This document shows, piece after piece, positions 24,139 through 37,406 of a stretch of 64,000 bases of DNA. Within the stretch, counting starts at the first letter, position 1. Each line of letters begins with the position of its first letter. Location: NCBI GenBank assembly GCA_047495785.1, contig JBLDXI010000012.1, positions 310,001 through 374,000 on the forward strand, in the 5' to 3' direction. Both the position numbers and the translations under genes were made by a program. The stretch is from Lepidodermella squamata. Lineage: Eukaryota; Gastrotricha. Under the pieces are notes generated by a model. That model searched no databases, had not been told where the DNA came from, and worked only from the letters and a program-made list of their open reading frames with translations.

Positions 24139-27100
24139 TGCAAAAAACATGGGCTCTAAATATATGACGCAAGATCTAATTTTTATTCGAGCTTTAATTT
24201 TGAGATCTGACGCAAGAAAATGATGATAATAATAATAACAGATTCTGATATATTTATTTGTTGGTGGGAAAAAAATCAAGGTGTTTATAAGCTTTGACGG
24301 CTTACAATTATGCAAACCGCGAGGTGAAAAAACGTGCCGAGTGATGAAGTGTTCACACTAGTCGCAGAATAATACTACTACTACAAGGTGGACAAAATAA
24401 TAATAAAAATGCTGTAGTCAAAGTGGAGTTTTTCGATTTTAATCTGCATATATTATTTTTGCACTCTTTTGTGTTTGCTTCGCCTTTTTTTCTACGTTTT
24501 TTTGCTTTGCGTTTGTCTTAGGTAGTACTTGTTATCATTCAATATTTCGTCTTGTGATTTGAACTCGAATAGCTGCGCCGAAGCAGCCGTCGATTATCTG
24601 CTAAAAAGCGATCTCCCTCGCTGCCGTCGTTGCGGTCACGGTGTTTCATTTTACGTGGATGCTGATTGATAAAGGATAAAATTTTAAAAAGAAAGAAGAA
24701 AAATCGAAGGTGCGTTTTATTACCGCTGTTTTATTTCTAGCCCTAAGATTAGCACTGCCAACGAGTTGGAAAATCGCAATTTTAGCCTACGCTCTCGATT
24801 TTCTCATTCACGCCTGATGCCCACTTCACGCGTAATTGATATAACCCTGAATTAGCTTTTTTTTTCTTGCCAGACGTTATATGGCGAAAATTTTGAATGT
24901 AAATTTGCTGTTCCGCTTTTATCGCTCCGAGCTAAATGGCATGACGATGTAATTTTTCAGATGTTTGATCCAATGGCAATTTTCGTTCGGTCTTGATCTC
25001 ATTTCGTATATTTGTACACTGCGGGGAAGTCATTTCGATTATTTTCATACTGTGCATTAGCAAAAAAGATTATGTGCTATATCATCTCGCAGTTTTTGCA
25101 CTGCGCGCCTCACAGGAAATGTGCTGGTAAAATAGTTCCTGTCAAACGAGCTGACTGCGTGTTGACAGATGCGCTCGCGTTCAATCGCAGGGCCAAATTT
25201 ATATTCATTTCCCGACTTTTTTGTGTGGGAAATGATGATGACGAGGGGCTTCTATCCGCCGCTTGTCATTTATCTAATTATAGCTCCTTGCATTTGCTCG
25301 TTGTCCCCCTCTCGCGTCTTACGTGATTCGACTGGCATATGCCTAAGATATTATAAAGACTTCGCAGCTATCGTTGTTCTTTAAACAATAATAGTATATC
25401 GTAAAAAATATAATGATTTTTTCCTTGGTTTTTTCGCATGAGCGGCGGCGATAGCTTGTGATTGTCGTCGCAGTTTGTTTTTCCGCGGAAATGTGGCCGT
25501 GATGAAGCGCGCAGATCGGCCGTCGCCGACTGCGAAATACGAAAGGATAGTCGAATCTTTTTAGTTGTACTACGTATATTCATAAAAAGTATTATTTATA
25601 TATAAATGTCATCGATTCCCTAGCATCAACTATTTTTAGGCCAGAAAATCGAAATATTTTCAGCGATGACGAAACGCTGTTTATTGGCCTGTGTATAGGC
25701 GCGCCGCTAGAGGCCACGTCTAGAGTAGTGTAGTAGTCGCAGCGACTCACGCGAATGTTTTCGTTCAATCATTGAGTAGAAAAAATTTCGAGTGGATTTT
25801 AAATACTTGTAAAATTCAGCCAGCTGCGTATTCCGTATATATTAAAAACTACGTCTTGCTATTAAACTACTCACGCAAATATTATTTTAACCGCGCGCGT
25901 GCTCTGTTAAGCAATTCAATCAGCGCATGCGTCTTTAACTATAATATCCCTGTTCCTATATACTGATACCGAGCGAGTTTTTTCACGTTCGATTACGGCT
26001 ATTACCCTTCTCGCTCACATATGCACCTGAGATTCGAAATTGTTAACAGACTCTCGCAATGAAGGCTATCTAGATAAATTTCGATCTTTCTAGTATTATT
26101 TTTTTACCTGCGACAATGATATTGGTATCTAGGGAGATCGTCACGCTCGGCCCAATGGTGTGATATTGATCCAAGTTAGGCCAAACTATACCCTTGAATC
26201 ATTTATTATATTGCTAATCAGCGATAACGATTGCGTGATAGTAGAGCGGCAATCGATTCCTTCCACCTGTATGTACTGCCTTTTTTTTATGGCGCGTATA
26301 CCCTCCCATACCAGCTGGTCCGCCGTGGTGTTTTTAGTAGCGTTTTAATGACTCGGTTCGTGCTGAAATTTCTCGATAAAATTCCATGATTTCTTTCCGC
26401 GCGTCTACCCTCGATTTAGTTATCGCTTTTTACGGAAAAAAAATTGCATTGAAAAAGCGGAAATAGCCTTTTTTCCTCTATTAATTATTACTTTTGAAAG
26501 CATAGAACAACGTCCAATAATGTATGTAGTTTATTCAATAATCGACCTATGATCCTGCACTTAGTTAACACTAATGATTTTTTCCCATACAAATGCGAAC
26601 AGATTTTATAGGAAGTTTTGTTACTAACTATTCATTAATAAAATGAAAATTATTTGTAACAACTACAACTGAGCGAGGAGTGTCTTTCGACGACTGGCCG
26701 ACCGACACAATGACTGCGTCGTCAAGAATGAAAAAATCTAGCTACTGTTATTAGTCGATCCATCGTAATTCATCGTAGCTAATAATGCTGACGACAAGTT
26801 TATCGAGCAAGAGCCACGTATCCTTGCGTTCGTCTAAAAGCTACAGGTTGATGATTACGCAATTAAACCTATATATATGCCATCGAATATAGCCTATTAT
26901 TTACGTTGTGGCATAGCATCAATGAAATGTTTTTTTTTCGATAGCAATTAAATGTGTGATGTCTAGTAGTTTTACATCGATTGTTAACGTTATTTTAGGC
27001 GTATGATCGATGATTTATTGTACAGGAAGCGACGTTGAAATCGACTTAATAGCCACGCCTCAAGAATGAGCAATAGGCGCGATAACATCTACGTTAAGGG

Positions 27101-30100
27101 CAAAGTGAAAGGATTCAAGCATTACCAGTCAAAGTATTTATCTTATCTATTTATTTTGCCTACCAAATATATTGTTCAATACACGCCGTGTGTATTTTTT
27201 TTAGTGTATTTTGGTTCGGATTTAACACGCCCCATGTGGCTTATCTCTTTCAGTCGCTTATAATGCTGCTGAATTGAACCATTACATTTTATAAAACGCA
27301 TATATTATAGCACCTATTTTTTAATTACCCATTAATGATTCGCATCAACTAATTTTTTCCAAATTATTTTTCTGTGTGTGAAAAATGGAAATCGAACTGG
27401 ACGATAGGAAGGAGCGGTTTGTTTTTCTGTTTTTTGATGAGCCCTATCTCTTTATCTATCCCATATACATCGGCGTGTTGAAAAAATCATTCTATGCGCA
27501 CTTGTCTCTTCTAATTTCGGATGTGTCGTGTTTATTTATTACCACACTGAACAAACGAAATTCAATTAAGCGTGCTGTAATCTGCGGTAGCACGCTCTTT
27601 TGCAGAATCGATTTTACTCTAACCTTTTTACTCTACACTTAATTTTTAAGCGTGCGTGACTACGGAACGGGCCATCATCGTCAGCGCTATTTAGGATCGA
27701 CTTTCTAAAATACACTACTACAAGCAAAGTTTTCGGATTCTCGACTATAATAGGCTATAATAATGCTTCACTTCGCCTCGTATGCAGGAAAAGCCGTTGT
27801 TCAAAACGCGCTTCTTTTTTCATCGCGCTTTATTAGATGAACAACTGATGGCATGATGGTGTCGTGAATTATTATCAAAAGCATGATAACCAGCATCAAT
27901 GCGACGCCCAAATCGTTCAGATACACGTCGATTTCAAAGCACTCAAACATCAGGTTCACACATTCGAACGTTTCCCAGCAAAATAGCTCTGGTGCCAAGT
28001 AATGATGCGTAAAAAATCGCGATGCGATTTTTATTGATCTCGTCAGTTTTAGACGCTTAGACGGTCGTCATCTTCTTCGGTCAACTACTTTGTATTTATT
28101 AGCTTTGATTTGTTGTATCATATTGATATATGGCAGCAGCAGTGCCGTTTTACCCCGCCGTTCTATCAATCGATTTGCATTTCTAAATCATGGCAATTAG
28201 ATTATAGGCAGGGTTGCTCTTAAAAAATAGCCCGCATTCTCCCAAGATGTTCGCATCCCTCGATGCTACTGCGCTCGATTTGTACGCGCGCAAGTCAATT
28301 TTTTTCGAATTTTCTTATGGCAACCAACACAAAAATTGAATGCCTCATTGTTGCAATTTTTTTGTGAACTGCCGTCGAAAATTTTGACTAACTAGCAGCG
28401 ATGCAATCGAGGCGTGTGAGGTCAGCCACTTGTTTTACATATAATATTTATATCACGGGTTATTTTATTTATTAATAATTGAATTTCTTTCTATCGCCTA
28501 TCGCCTGCTAACGAACTTCTCGTATCCTTATTTATTAACCCATTGCGATCATTTCATTCTCCGTTTTTTGCATTCTCGAGTGCTCTCGGCATTCATCTTA
28601 TTATCTAATAATTTTTGCAGTAATATATGTAATAATAAGGTCTTTCGATTGGTGCGAACAGAAAAATTCGCCACATCCGTTTCCTAGAGGCCGGTTCCGC
28701 CAGCATGAGTAGATTTTCGCGGCGTTCTGTAGTATTATTATGAACATGGACAGCTGAGAGAATTTCACGTTGCCAGCTCGTGTATTTTTTAAGATCTCGA
28801 TAACTTTCTCGTGTTTTTACTAGTCACATATTGGGCAACATGAGGCGCATGTTTATCGATCGGCCTAAAAAAATATTATTTAGCCCGAGCATCTCTTGTA
28901 TACTGTATATTGTAGCATACTATTCAAGCGAGACTATTGACACAAACAGCCGCCTTTCGCATTTCCGCAAACTTCGTTTGCCCAGCTTCCTACTTCATCA
29001 TTCGCGACTAGTCGTCTCTCATTTTTTTCCTGCGAACCGGAAATTGCGAGAAATTCATTCGATTTCAAGTGGCACCCTACCTACATACATTTCTCGCGAA
29101 ATTCTCCCGAGGCACTAAAACTTAGTCTGAATAGTGTTTTCTGATGTCTTTTAAGGTTGGTATTTCGATTTCTGACAATCCTCATGATCGGTATTTATTA
29201 TCTATTTAATTTGAATTTTCCGTCTCGTTTTAGTGAAAAAAACGATAAATACATTATCGTTCCCCTTTTTTAAGCAGGATGTAGAGCAATCATAATTTAG
29301 AAGCTTTGTACTGCAATCGATTAGATTGCGCCATTGCACCTGCTTTTTTACACGCGCGAAAATTGAGCCCTTAGATTTTTAATAATGAATACGTTTTGAG
29401 GATTGCTTTTTCACTACGCGCGCCTTGGGTGTACGAATCGATGCGAGCGCCGCGTACCATTCGTTACTGTGCAATCCCACTCACTAGTACCGCATTAGTA
29501 TTAGGTTGTTGACTGATTGTAATGGCTTCGTGCGCCAATGTTCGAAATTAACAACTCCGTATTGCCCTCATGAATGCCGCCGCTGGTTGTCCATTTTGCG
29601 ATTTTTTCACGCTCATAACGAGAGCTGCCTGTTTTTGCACGGTAGCAGCGCGCCGTAGTTCAAACTGATGTTCTCTATTGCAAGCTCGTCGCAGAGCGCT
29701 TCGCGATCTCCTTCATTTCACGTTTCTTTTGGAGCCATGAGTTCTCATGTGGAGCGAAAGTATTCTTCTTTTCCTACCTATTTGTGTTTTCAAGTCATAG
29801 AAAAGTTGTCAACTTATAGATGTAGATTTCATGGAAAATATTTTGGGTTTTGAAAAATTCATGATCAATTAAAGATGGGCAGATGAACGAAATTCCCCGA
29901 AAAAGATCGAATGTCTGGCAATATTTAAGGAGGATTTTTTATTTTTATTTTCATTCTCGATTATTTTTGGAAAATTTAGGGCTCCAGTTTGATACAAGCT
30001 TTTTATACTTGACCGATGAGTGCAATGTGCATTTAATCGATTAGGCAAATAAACCGTAGTATTCCTTGTCCAGAGACTGGGGGCGATTTTGTGTACAAGG

Positions 30101-30303
30101 CGAAAATCTGCTTCTGCAATTATTTGCCCTAATCAAGATTATTTTAAGTTCAGCTGAATTTCCTGCGATTTCTCTGCCTTAATTTCAACTGAAGTGTAAA
30201 AATATTTTCCATGTTTGATATTGATTTATAATGATAATATTACATACCTAATGCAACTTATTTTGAATTTTGATGATAATGCTGTTTTTCGTGTGTTGAA
30301 CAG
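24139..30303. other. Long region without a recognised gene (possibly TBC1D24 5' end)
   Basis: About 6.2 kb of AT-rich sequence separates CD-MPR from the first TBC1D24 exon I can identify. It must contain the missing TBC1D24 start unless that gene begins with non-coding sequence. Two short ATG openings are phase-compatible with the exon at 30304: 27066-27133 (donor GTATTT) and 27385-27419 (reads MEIELDDRKE, donor GTTTGT). Neither can be confirmed. No RNA gene or transposon with clear ends was seen. Confidence 0.5.
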
Positions 30304-33300
30304 TCGGACTTCGAACCAGCCCGGCGGATGGACTGGCCGGACGACATCGGCCCTACCTACTGAGGAGGAAGTAGACCACAATCACCACGCGGAGACGCAC
30401 AACGACGGCAAAGTGATGACGGCGCTGGAAATGGCGGAGAACGAGCGGCGGCACAACGAAGACGCCGAGGACATTGACCAATTGCGCAAAATCCTCGACT
30501 CGAACAACCGCACATACCTGAAGGGCCTGCTGCGCGACCGGCACTACCCGGCGCAGCGCGCGGCCGTGCGCCAGTACCTGTGGAAACGCATGCTCAAAGT
30601 GCTGGCGGGCAACCGCGAGGCGGACATCTACCAGGAGATGAAGCGGCAGCTGTACCCGGACGGACCACAGGAAGGCATCGCCGGCGTGTTGCCGCGCTTC
30701 GTCGACCTCGACCACGTCAGTACGCTGCCGTACGCGACGCGCCTGCAGTTGTCGCACGTCGCGTGCCTGCTGCACATGCTCGCCGAGTCGCGGCCCGATA
30801 TCACTTATGCGCCCACCCTTCTACCTCTCATGCTGCTCTTTCACAAAACGCTGCCCGAGGAGGACGCGTTCGACCTGCTCTACGCGCTTGTTGTCGATAG
30901 GTTCGTACCCTTTTGCCTAGCTACTAGCTTTCGAAATTTAGCTTAAATTTCCAGCACTAACATATCTAGATTTTTTTATTAGAGCTTTTGAGTCTTGAGA
31001 TCTCGATATTGGATAATTATTTCAAGGTTGACTTATACCAGTTCTAATTTCGGAAATTTCGGGCAACACTAGATTTTTTCGGACTTCGATATTTCATGAC
31101 ATCGTAAGAAAGCCCGGTTAAAAATATAGTTTATATCTGATGATACTAACATGAAATTCCATTATTTCAATTGCCTGTTTGACCATAACTTTTGCACTAA
31201 TAACTGTTTAATAAATCGCACAGAGGTCCTTCAAGGTGGTCTATCTTCCTAATATAATTATCTTCTCTCACTGATTCGTAGATATTATTCGAGTGGGATT
31301 GTTGTGAACAATCACTATTTGGGTAGACAGTACTTTTTACGCTCTGAAATGCCGATTAAAATTATCAGAGGCGCAAAACTTCATCTTTTTCGAATTTATA
31401 ATATTTCCTTATGTTTTTATTATAACTGTCTTCATTTTTTTTTAATATTTTTTCAATAATTTGTTACTTCTTAGACTATTAGATCTTCTCATGTATTGTT
31501 TATTATTTTTGGCTCAGGAAAAATCAACGGTGATTGTGATTGCTCTGATAATTTTTTCGACAGATTTTACTAAGCATGTCACGAGTGAAATTTTGTTTGA
31601 AGTGTTTTAATTTTTCAATGTAAAAACGGGTGAAAAGCACGATTTTTTCCACTTTTTCATGGCGTAATACAACTTGGTTTCATCTACATTTTTCCGGTTA
31701 GACTGGAATTTTGGGAGCGACACAGGTGATGGAAAGAAATCTAGAATCCCTTCCCGTCGCGCTGTATTCAATAATTTCACTCTGCGTTTTATTTTCTAAA
31801 ATATCCCCCAGTTATTTTTAAAAATAGCTATAACGAGACTTTTGCGTGATTTTACAGGCACCACGCTCGATTGCCGCAAACGATGACGGCATGTCACGTG
31901 CAAGCTTGCGTGCTGGAACGATTCGCTTCCAAGTACATGAAACCGTTCTACTCGGTTCTAGTCGAGGAGACGAAACAGGCCAGCGGCCGCGGCAACGGCG
32001 CCGTGACTGGCGCGAAACGCGACTCCGACGCGCTGCCCCTGCACCACCTGCTGTTAGGCTGGCACTGGTGGATTTTCGAATACCTTCCCGTTGATTACAT
32101 TCTCGTCATTGTCGACTCGTACCTAGCCGAGGGCATCAAACTTATGTTCCGCGCCGCCCTAGCGATCCTGCAACTCTACGGCCGCGTTAATATTAAAAAC
32201 CGCGAGGCGCTGCGCAACTTCCCGGAGTCGATGCGCGAATTCTGTAAAAAATTCGACACTGATATTGACCGATTCTACAAGGTGATGCTGTCATTTCGGG
32301 CCTTCTCCGGCGCGCGCATGGAGAAGTATTTCCGGTTCTACGAGCGCGAAGTGGCGAGTCGAGATTTTGCGGCCGAGGTCGACCGGGCAGCGGCCGGGTC
32401 GGTGTCGGGCAAGCCGCTGGCGTCGGGCGGCGCGTCGTCGCCGTTCCTGCCGCTGGTTCCCCCGGTTAATTCGATGCTCACCCGTGATCACTTGATGTGC
32501 ATCTACGGCTGGCTGCCGGCGCGCATCCAGCTCTGCAAGCCACTGCTTGTGTTCACGACGGCTGTCGACGGCACCTCACTCGCCACCTTCTACAGCCGCT
32601 GTGATCGATATGAACCCATCCTGCTAATAGGTAACCATTATCACTAATCCGCCTTATAATAGAATCAACATTAAGCTAGACGAATAAATCGATCATTTCC
32701 CAGTTTTTAATATTCACATCAGAATTTTCGTGTGAGATCATGTAATCATGGGAATTTATGTAGTTAGGCGCAAAAGGACAGAGAAGATAAACAGGAAATT
32801 TTTTAAAATTTTCATGGCTATGGATAACCCACTGCGAAGTTTTATGAGGGTAATGGCCGATAGTTATGGATCTTGTTTAATTGTTCAAGGTTTTGAACAT
32901 TTTTGCAGTTCTCACCATACTCATTTCAAAATTCTTAACATAAGACCAACAGCCTCCTCAATTTTCTTTTCAATTTTTCATTCTTGAAATTGATTCAAAA
33001 ATAATTTTCCCGTGGACTCGGGATTGTTTTTACGAATTCTCTCGTCTTCCCAATGTTAGGCTGGGTTGAGATAGCTAAATTTTAGGGGAAAAGAACATAT
33101 TTTCACCCTAAAGTGCAGCTTTCCAGCGGGCATTTAAGGTAGCTTTGAGTTTTAAATATTTTAAAATCTGAAAATTTACTGGAAAGGCGCTTGGATCGTT
33201 AGTCGTTTGATTTGCATTGAAAGCTTCAAAAAGGAGTCAGAAAAATATGCTTCAATCTCAGTTGCCCACCTTAAATGTTTTAATATCTATTGGATTTTAG

Positions 33301-33782
33301 CTTTGAAATGGCTTACGGGACACCGATTTATTAAGATCAATAATCTGACAATCTCATATTTTTTTGAAAATTATTAATTTCCATTTTATTTTTTTTCAGT
33401 GAAAACCGTCGGAACCCCGAGTTATATTTTTGGTGCGTATTGTTCAACTGCGTGGGCCGGCCGTTCTGCTAACCCCGGCTCATATTTTGGTACCGGCGAG
33501 AGTTTCCTATTCCGGCTATCCCTCGGCGGCGTGACGGCGACAAAATACGCGTGGGTAGGCGAGACGCGGCCTGAAATGGCCGCCCAAGCCTCGCACATGT
33601 TCCAAATGGGCGGCGAGCGGCAGCTGCAAATCGGCGGCGGCAGCGGCACCGGCCTGTGCCTTCAAGACCCCCTGACCTCTGGCTTCTCTGAGCGCTGTGA
33701 GACCTTCTCGAACGTTCCACTGGCGGAGAAACAGCGCGACTTCGAGTGCCACACCGTCGAAGCGTACGCCTTTCAGCCGTAA
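30304..33782 (+). CDS. TBC1D24: TBC1D24 homologue (TBC + TLDc domains), N-terminus missing
   Basis: TBC1D24 is a membrane-associated protein of synaptic vesicle and endosome traffic. Exons 30304-30900, 31858-32630 and 33400-33782 splice in phase to 583 aa plus an unfound start. The first two exons encode the TBC domain (DADI-like helix, PEEDAFDLLYALVVDR, LLGWHWWIFEYLPVDYILVIVDSYLAEG), the last two the TLDc domain (YGWLPARIQLCKPLLVF, YEPILLI, FGAYCSTAW, GTGESFLFRL, LQIGGGSGTGLCLQ, CETFSNVPL). The combination and order are specific to TBC1D24. As in the vertebrate protein, the Rab-GAP IxxDxxR and YxQ fingers are not visible, so GAP activity is unlikely. Exons are strikingly GC-rich against AT-rich introns. 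The opening phase shows at least one upstream coding exon. Confidence 0.88.
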
Positions 33783-35829
33783 ACTAAATGTATAAGGTGG
33801 ATAGAAACGCACAAACAAAAATGCTCATCTATATGTCATGTTTGCCGGCGGAATTGTAAGGAGTAAAAAATCGCGCCAATGCTTGCTTTATCATCGATAT
33901 TCCGAAACTAGTCCTGCGATGATGACGATGAGCAGCTGAGACGGCGGTTCGACTCATGATTTCAAACAAGCAACGCGCATGCAATTTTTACACACTGGCT
34001 ATAATCGAGGTATCATACAAATTTTCAAACTGCCCATGGCTGTGCTGTCTCTGTCAGTTTTTTCTTTGAATCAGCCTTTGTATTTCTCGAACGGAAATTC
34101 ACGACCGTCGCTTTTGTTGTGCATGATGGGATGCGGATGATTCATCGCTTTTTTCAGTGTCGAGCTCGAACGTTTTTCTATTACAAAATTTTTATTGCTA
34201 CTTTATAATAATAATGACGCGCCCCACTGTGAATGCCTATAACTATGAAAAAAGCCTATATTTGTTGGATAGAAATCGAAAGAGCCAACAGTTTTCAGTC
34301 ACCTGAAGCTTTTCGTTTATATTTCACGCGTTGAATTTTTGTGAGATTTTTCCTTACCAAATCATCTTCTTCTTCAAGCGAATGTAAAAGGCATTTTAAT
34401 TATATTTTATGAATGAAAATTCACGCGTTTATCCTTGTACCTATCAAACAAACAAACATGATATGATGTACAGTTTTTTTTCTCAAAGAGCTGGTGACAA
34501 AAATTTAATTACAGCAGTTTCGCTTCACTTCGCACTGGCTCGATTTTTCTGGTCATCGTTTTTCGTCTCTCCTTATGATATGCATTATACCTTCTATAAT
34601 ATGAAACCGATACCTACAAGTTTTTGTTTAGTGCGCTTGCCTCCTCTCCACCTCGATTATGGTATTGCATTTTTTGCGAAATCATAGCGTGTATAATATA
34701 GGTAAAACCATCATCGATTTTTGTGAGAATAGCAGAGCCACCATATTTTAATTAAAATGGCGCCGTCTTGTTGTCGCTGATCAACTTGATTTATTGTTAA
34801 GACTTCTTTTCCGCGTGCATTTTTCGATGCGCTATTTTCTGTACCTAAAATACCACCTGATGTAAGTTTCCCCATCTTTGTTGCAGATTTTTCTCTGGCT
34901 TGATCTGGCTGTTACATTGCGATTTTTCTCATCGCCGAATACGTAAAAGATCAATACTATTATTATTATTATTGCTAATAACGATAATTTACACAGAGTT
35001 GGCTATCCATGATGAAGCTTCTTTATACAAAAATGCGGATATATTTATGCGGTTGCGATCAGTAAACCGTTGTTTTTTGTTCTGAAATTGGAGAAGATGG
35101 AAGACAATTGTTGTATAAAATTTTAATTGAATAAAGAAATAGCAAATGAGACGAAGTTCGAAAATATCTTGGTTACTTTTTTCACCCAATATGATTCGAC
35201 GGGACGATAACGTAACAGTAATTCAGCACAAGAGCAACTGCAGAAAGGCGGGAATTCAATTCTTCTTTTAATTTTCGATTCAACCAAAATGACCAGCTGA
35301 CAAAAAAAACAATTCATTTTATTCCTATACATGCGCATGGAAACATTTTGCCATTGTGAAATTGAATTTCTCTATGGCTGAATTTAATTTTTTTAAGGCG
35401 GACTTGTTATTTCAACATTTTTTCGCTATTTCCACAGAGGTATGACCCTTTACCACCACAAAAGTGGCGTCCAGATAGTGGCGTCTACCGTCGCTTATTG
35501 TCTATCGCATAGAGTATTCCCTTATTTAGCGTCCGAATTCAGGTTCGGGGAAAAAGATGGCATTTAAAATTAATCAGGCAGAAAAGCCTCACCCGTGAGG
35601 GTTAGGGGACGGTAGACGCCATCAGCATCAGGCGACAGATCGGTTTCAACCACCAGCCTAAGTCCGAAGAAATCGGCAATTTGCGATTCAAACTAATTGC
35701 TATTCATTCTTAATAGGCTCGTTTTCAGGCTATTAGTCTACCTAGTCGCTTTATTGTCCATTCAGTTATTTTTTTTTTATTACGCTTGCTTCTCGAAATT
35801 TCGAAATAAACACTGTTGCAACAACTTGT
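33783..35829. other. Intergenic region TBC1D24 to H2A
   Basis: Mostly AT-rich sequence with short meaningless frames. At 35479-35492 and 35608-35621 there is a pair of 14-nt inverted repeats (TGGCGTCTACCGTC and its complement) that bound about 143 bp; I found no clear target duplication. Confidence 0.55.
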
Positions 35830-35845
35830 GGCCCTGAAAAGGGCC
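35810..35845 (-). terminator. H2A mRNA 3' stem-loop plus downstream element
   Basis: The histone 3' hairpin GGCCCTTTTCAGGGCC lies at 35845-35830 on the minus strand, 44 nt after the stop codon. It is followed directly by ACAAGTTGTTGCAACAGTGT (35829-35810), which is shared with the other three histone genes. The hairpin binds SLBP in replication-dependent histone mRNAs. Confidence 0.95.
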
Positions 35846-35889
35846 GGTTCATGCTTTTTAAAAGCTGCGATGAGATGGAAGCGAGTCGC

Positions 35890-36333
35890 TTATTGAGACT
35901 GGCTGGCGGCGGCCTTTTTCTTGCCACCTGAAGCCGGCTTGGCAGCGGGTGCCTCGGCGGTCTTCTTCGGCAGCAAGACGGTCTGGATGTTGGGCAGAAC
36001 ACCGCCTTGGGCAATCGTAACGTGCGACAGCAGCTTGTTCAACTCCTCGTCGTTGCGGATCGCCAGTTGGATGTGGCGAGGCACGATGCGCGTCTTCTTG
36101 TTGTCACGAGCGGCGTTGCCGGCCAACTCGAGCACTTCAGCGGCCAGGTACTCCATGACGGCGGCGAGGTACACGGGCGCACCCGCACCGACACGCTCGG
36201 CGTAGTTACCGCGCTTCAACAGACGGGTGATACGACCGACCGGAAACTGGAGGCCGGCACGCGACGACTTGGTCTTCGCCTTTTGGCGGTTGGCCTTGCC
36301 TCCCTTACCACGACCAGCAGCTGGAGCGGACAT
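35890..36333 (-). CDS. Histone H2A with long C-terminal tail ending SQSQ
   Basis: This intronless gene encodes a 147-aa H2A, a core nucleosome subunit. The histone fold is canonical ([28 protein letters not shown] split across the N-helix, then acidic-patch residues in [18 protein letters not shown]). The C-terminal tail is longer than the usual about 124-130 residues, Ala/Lys-rich, and ends ASQSQ, with two SQ dipeptides suitable for ATM/ATR-type kinases, as in H2A.X. It carries the replication-dependent 3' hairpin and is divergent to H2B with a shared 385-bp promoter region. A TATATAAG lies at 36424-36417, about 85 bp upstream. It may therefore be the organism's combined canonical H2A/H2A.X. 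Confidence 0.97.
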   Translation of the reverse strand: MSAPAAGRGKGGKANRQKAKTKSSRAGLQFPVGRITRLLKRGNYAERVGAGAPVYLAAVMEYLAAEVLELAGNAARDNKKTRIVPRHIQLAIRNDEELNKLLSHVTIAQGGVLPNIQTVLLPKKTAEAPAAKPASGGKKKAAASQSQ

Positions 36334-36718
36334 TTTTGTCGTTGAGTTTTAAAAGCGGAAAGAATGCGAAATTTGCAGTCTGAGCACGAACAATTTTGCC
36401 GACACCTGATTTTTCCTTATATACCCCGCCCTAGCATTTATTTCCCGCCTTTTGATTGTCTCATGAAATTCCCATCATCTGTTTACGGCTTTATTAACCA
36501 ATCAAGCGCGAGTCGTAAAAGCGCGCGCCTCATTACGACACGCGCATCACTTTGATTGGTCACCCAGGCACGCGCCATAAAGAATTTGAACACCGGATGC
36601 GCCAGGGTGCGCGCACTAATGCCGGCCGGATGTTATAATGATAGCGAAATTGCGTGCCTAGATTGTTCGGAAGTTGTATTAATTGTTGCTTTATCACCGC
36701 TTACAATCTCAATCAATA
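36334..36718. promoter_or_regulatory. Bidirectional H2A/H2B promoter
   Basis: The 385-bp spacer carries a TATATAAG on the minus strand (36424-36417) for H2A and a TATAAT (36634-36639) for H2B, each about 80-85 bp from its ATG. Two CCAAT boxes point in opposite directions at 36498-36502 and 36555-36559 in the middle. This is the standard divergent histone-pair layout. Confidence 0.8.
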
Positions 36719-37093
36719 ATGTCACCGAAGGTTACTGGTAAAGTCGCATCGAAGGGTTCGAAGAAGGCCGCGAAGCCGAAGACCGCCGGCGAGAAGAAGA
36801 AGCGCCATCGCCGCCGCGAGTCGTACAACATCTACATCTACAAGGTGTTGAAGCAGGTCCACCCTGACACCGGCATCTCCGGCAAGGCCATGGCCATCAT
36901 GAACTCGTTCGTCAACGACATCTTCGAGCGCATCGCCCTCGAGTCGTCGCGCCTGGCCCACTACAACAAGAAGGCCACCATCAGCAGTCGAGAGGTACAA
37001 ACGGCTGTGCGTCTCCTCCTGCCTGGCGAGCTTGCCAAGCACGCCGTTTCAGAAGGTACCAAGGCCGTCACCAAGTATACCAGCTCGAAATAA
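36719..37093 (+). CDS. Histone H2B
   Basis: The 124-aa core histone begins [13 protein letters not shown] and contains the [20 protein letters not shown] repression-domain region, [20 protein letters not shown] and a C-terminal [11 protein letters not shown]. It is intronless. An in-frame upstream ATG-like extension is ignored because the N-tail from 36719 is complete and histone-like. The 3' hairpin begins 47 nt after the stop. It is divergently paired with H2A. Confidence 0.98.
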   Translation: MSPKVTGKVASKGSKKAAKPKTAGEKKKRHRRRESYNIYIYKVLKQVHPDTGISGKAMAIMNSFVNDIFERIALESSRLAHYNKKATISSREVQTAVRLLLPGELAKHAVSEGTKAVTKYTSSK

Positions 37094-37140
37094 GCTGCTT
37101 CGAAGACCGCTGCTTCAACACCGTCTTCTGACTCCGAACC

Positions 37141-37176
37141 GGCCCTTTTCAGGGCCACAAGTTGTTGCAACAGTGT
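37141..37176 (+). terminator. H2B mRNA 3' stem-loop plus downstream element
   Basis: GGCCCTTTTCAGGGCC at 37141-37156 is followed by ACAAGTTGTTGCAACAGTGT at 37157-37176, identical to H2A and H4. An AATAAA lies further downstream near 37208 and could serve as a back-up polyadenylation signal. Confidence 0.95.
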
Positions 37177-37406
37177 ACAATTATTTGAATTGTAAGCATT
37201 TTAAAGAAATAAAAAAAACCTGCAAGACTGCAAGATCAAGAAAGATCGCTACAACAGAACACCAAATTCATTCAAATACCTTTGATGCATATTAATTATT
37301 TTTCTATTATGAAACCAAGCCGAACCTACCGTGGTGTAGGGTAATATTGAAATGTGGTGAAACTGAATGCATGCAAATTCCGTTATGATATTAACTTGAA
37401 TTTTTA

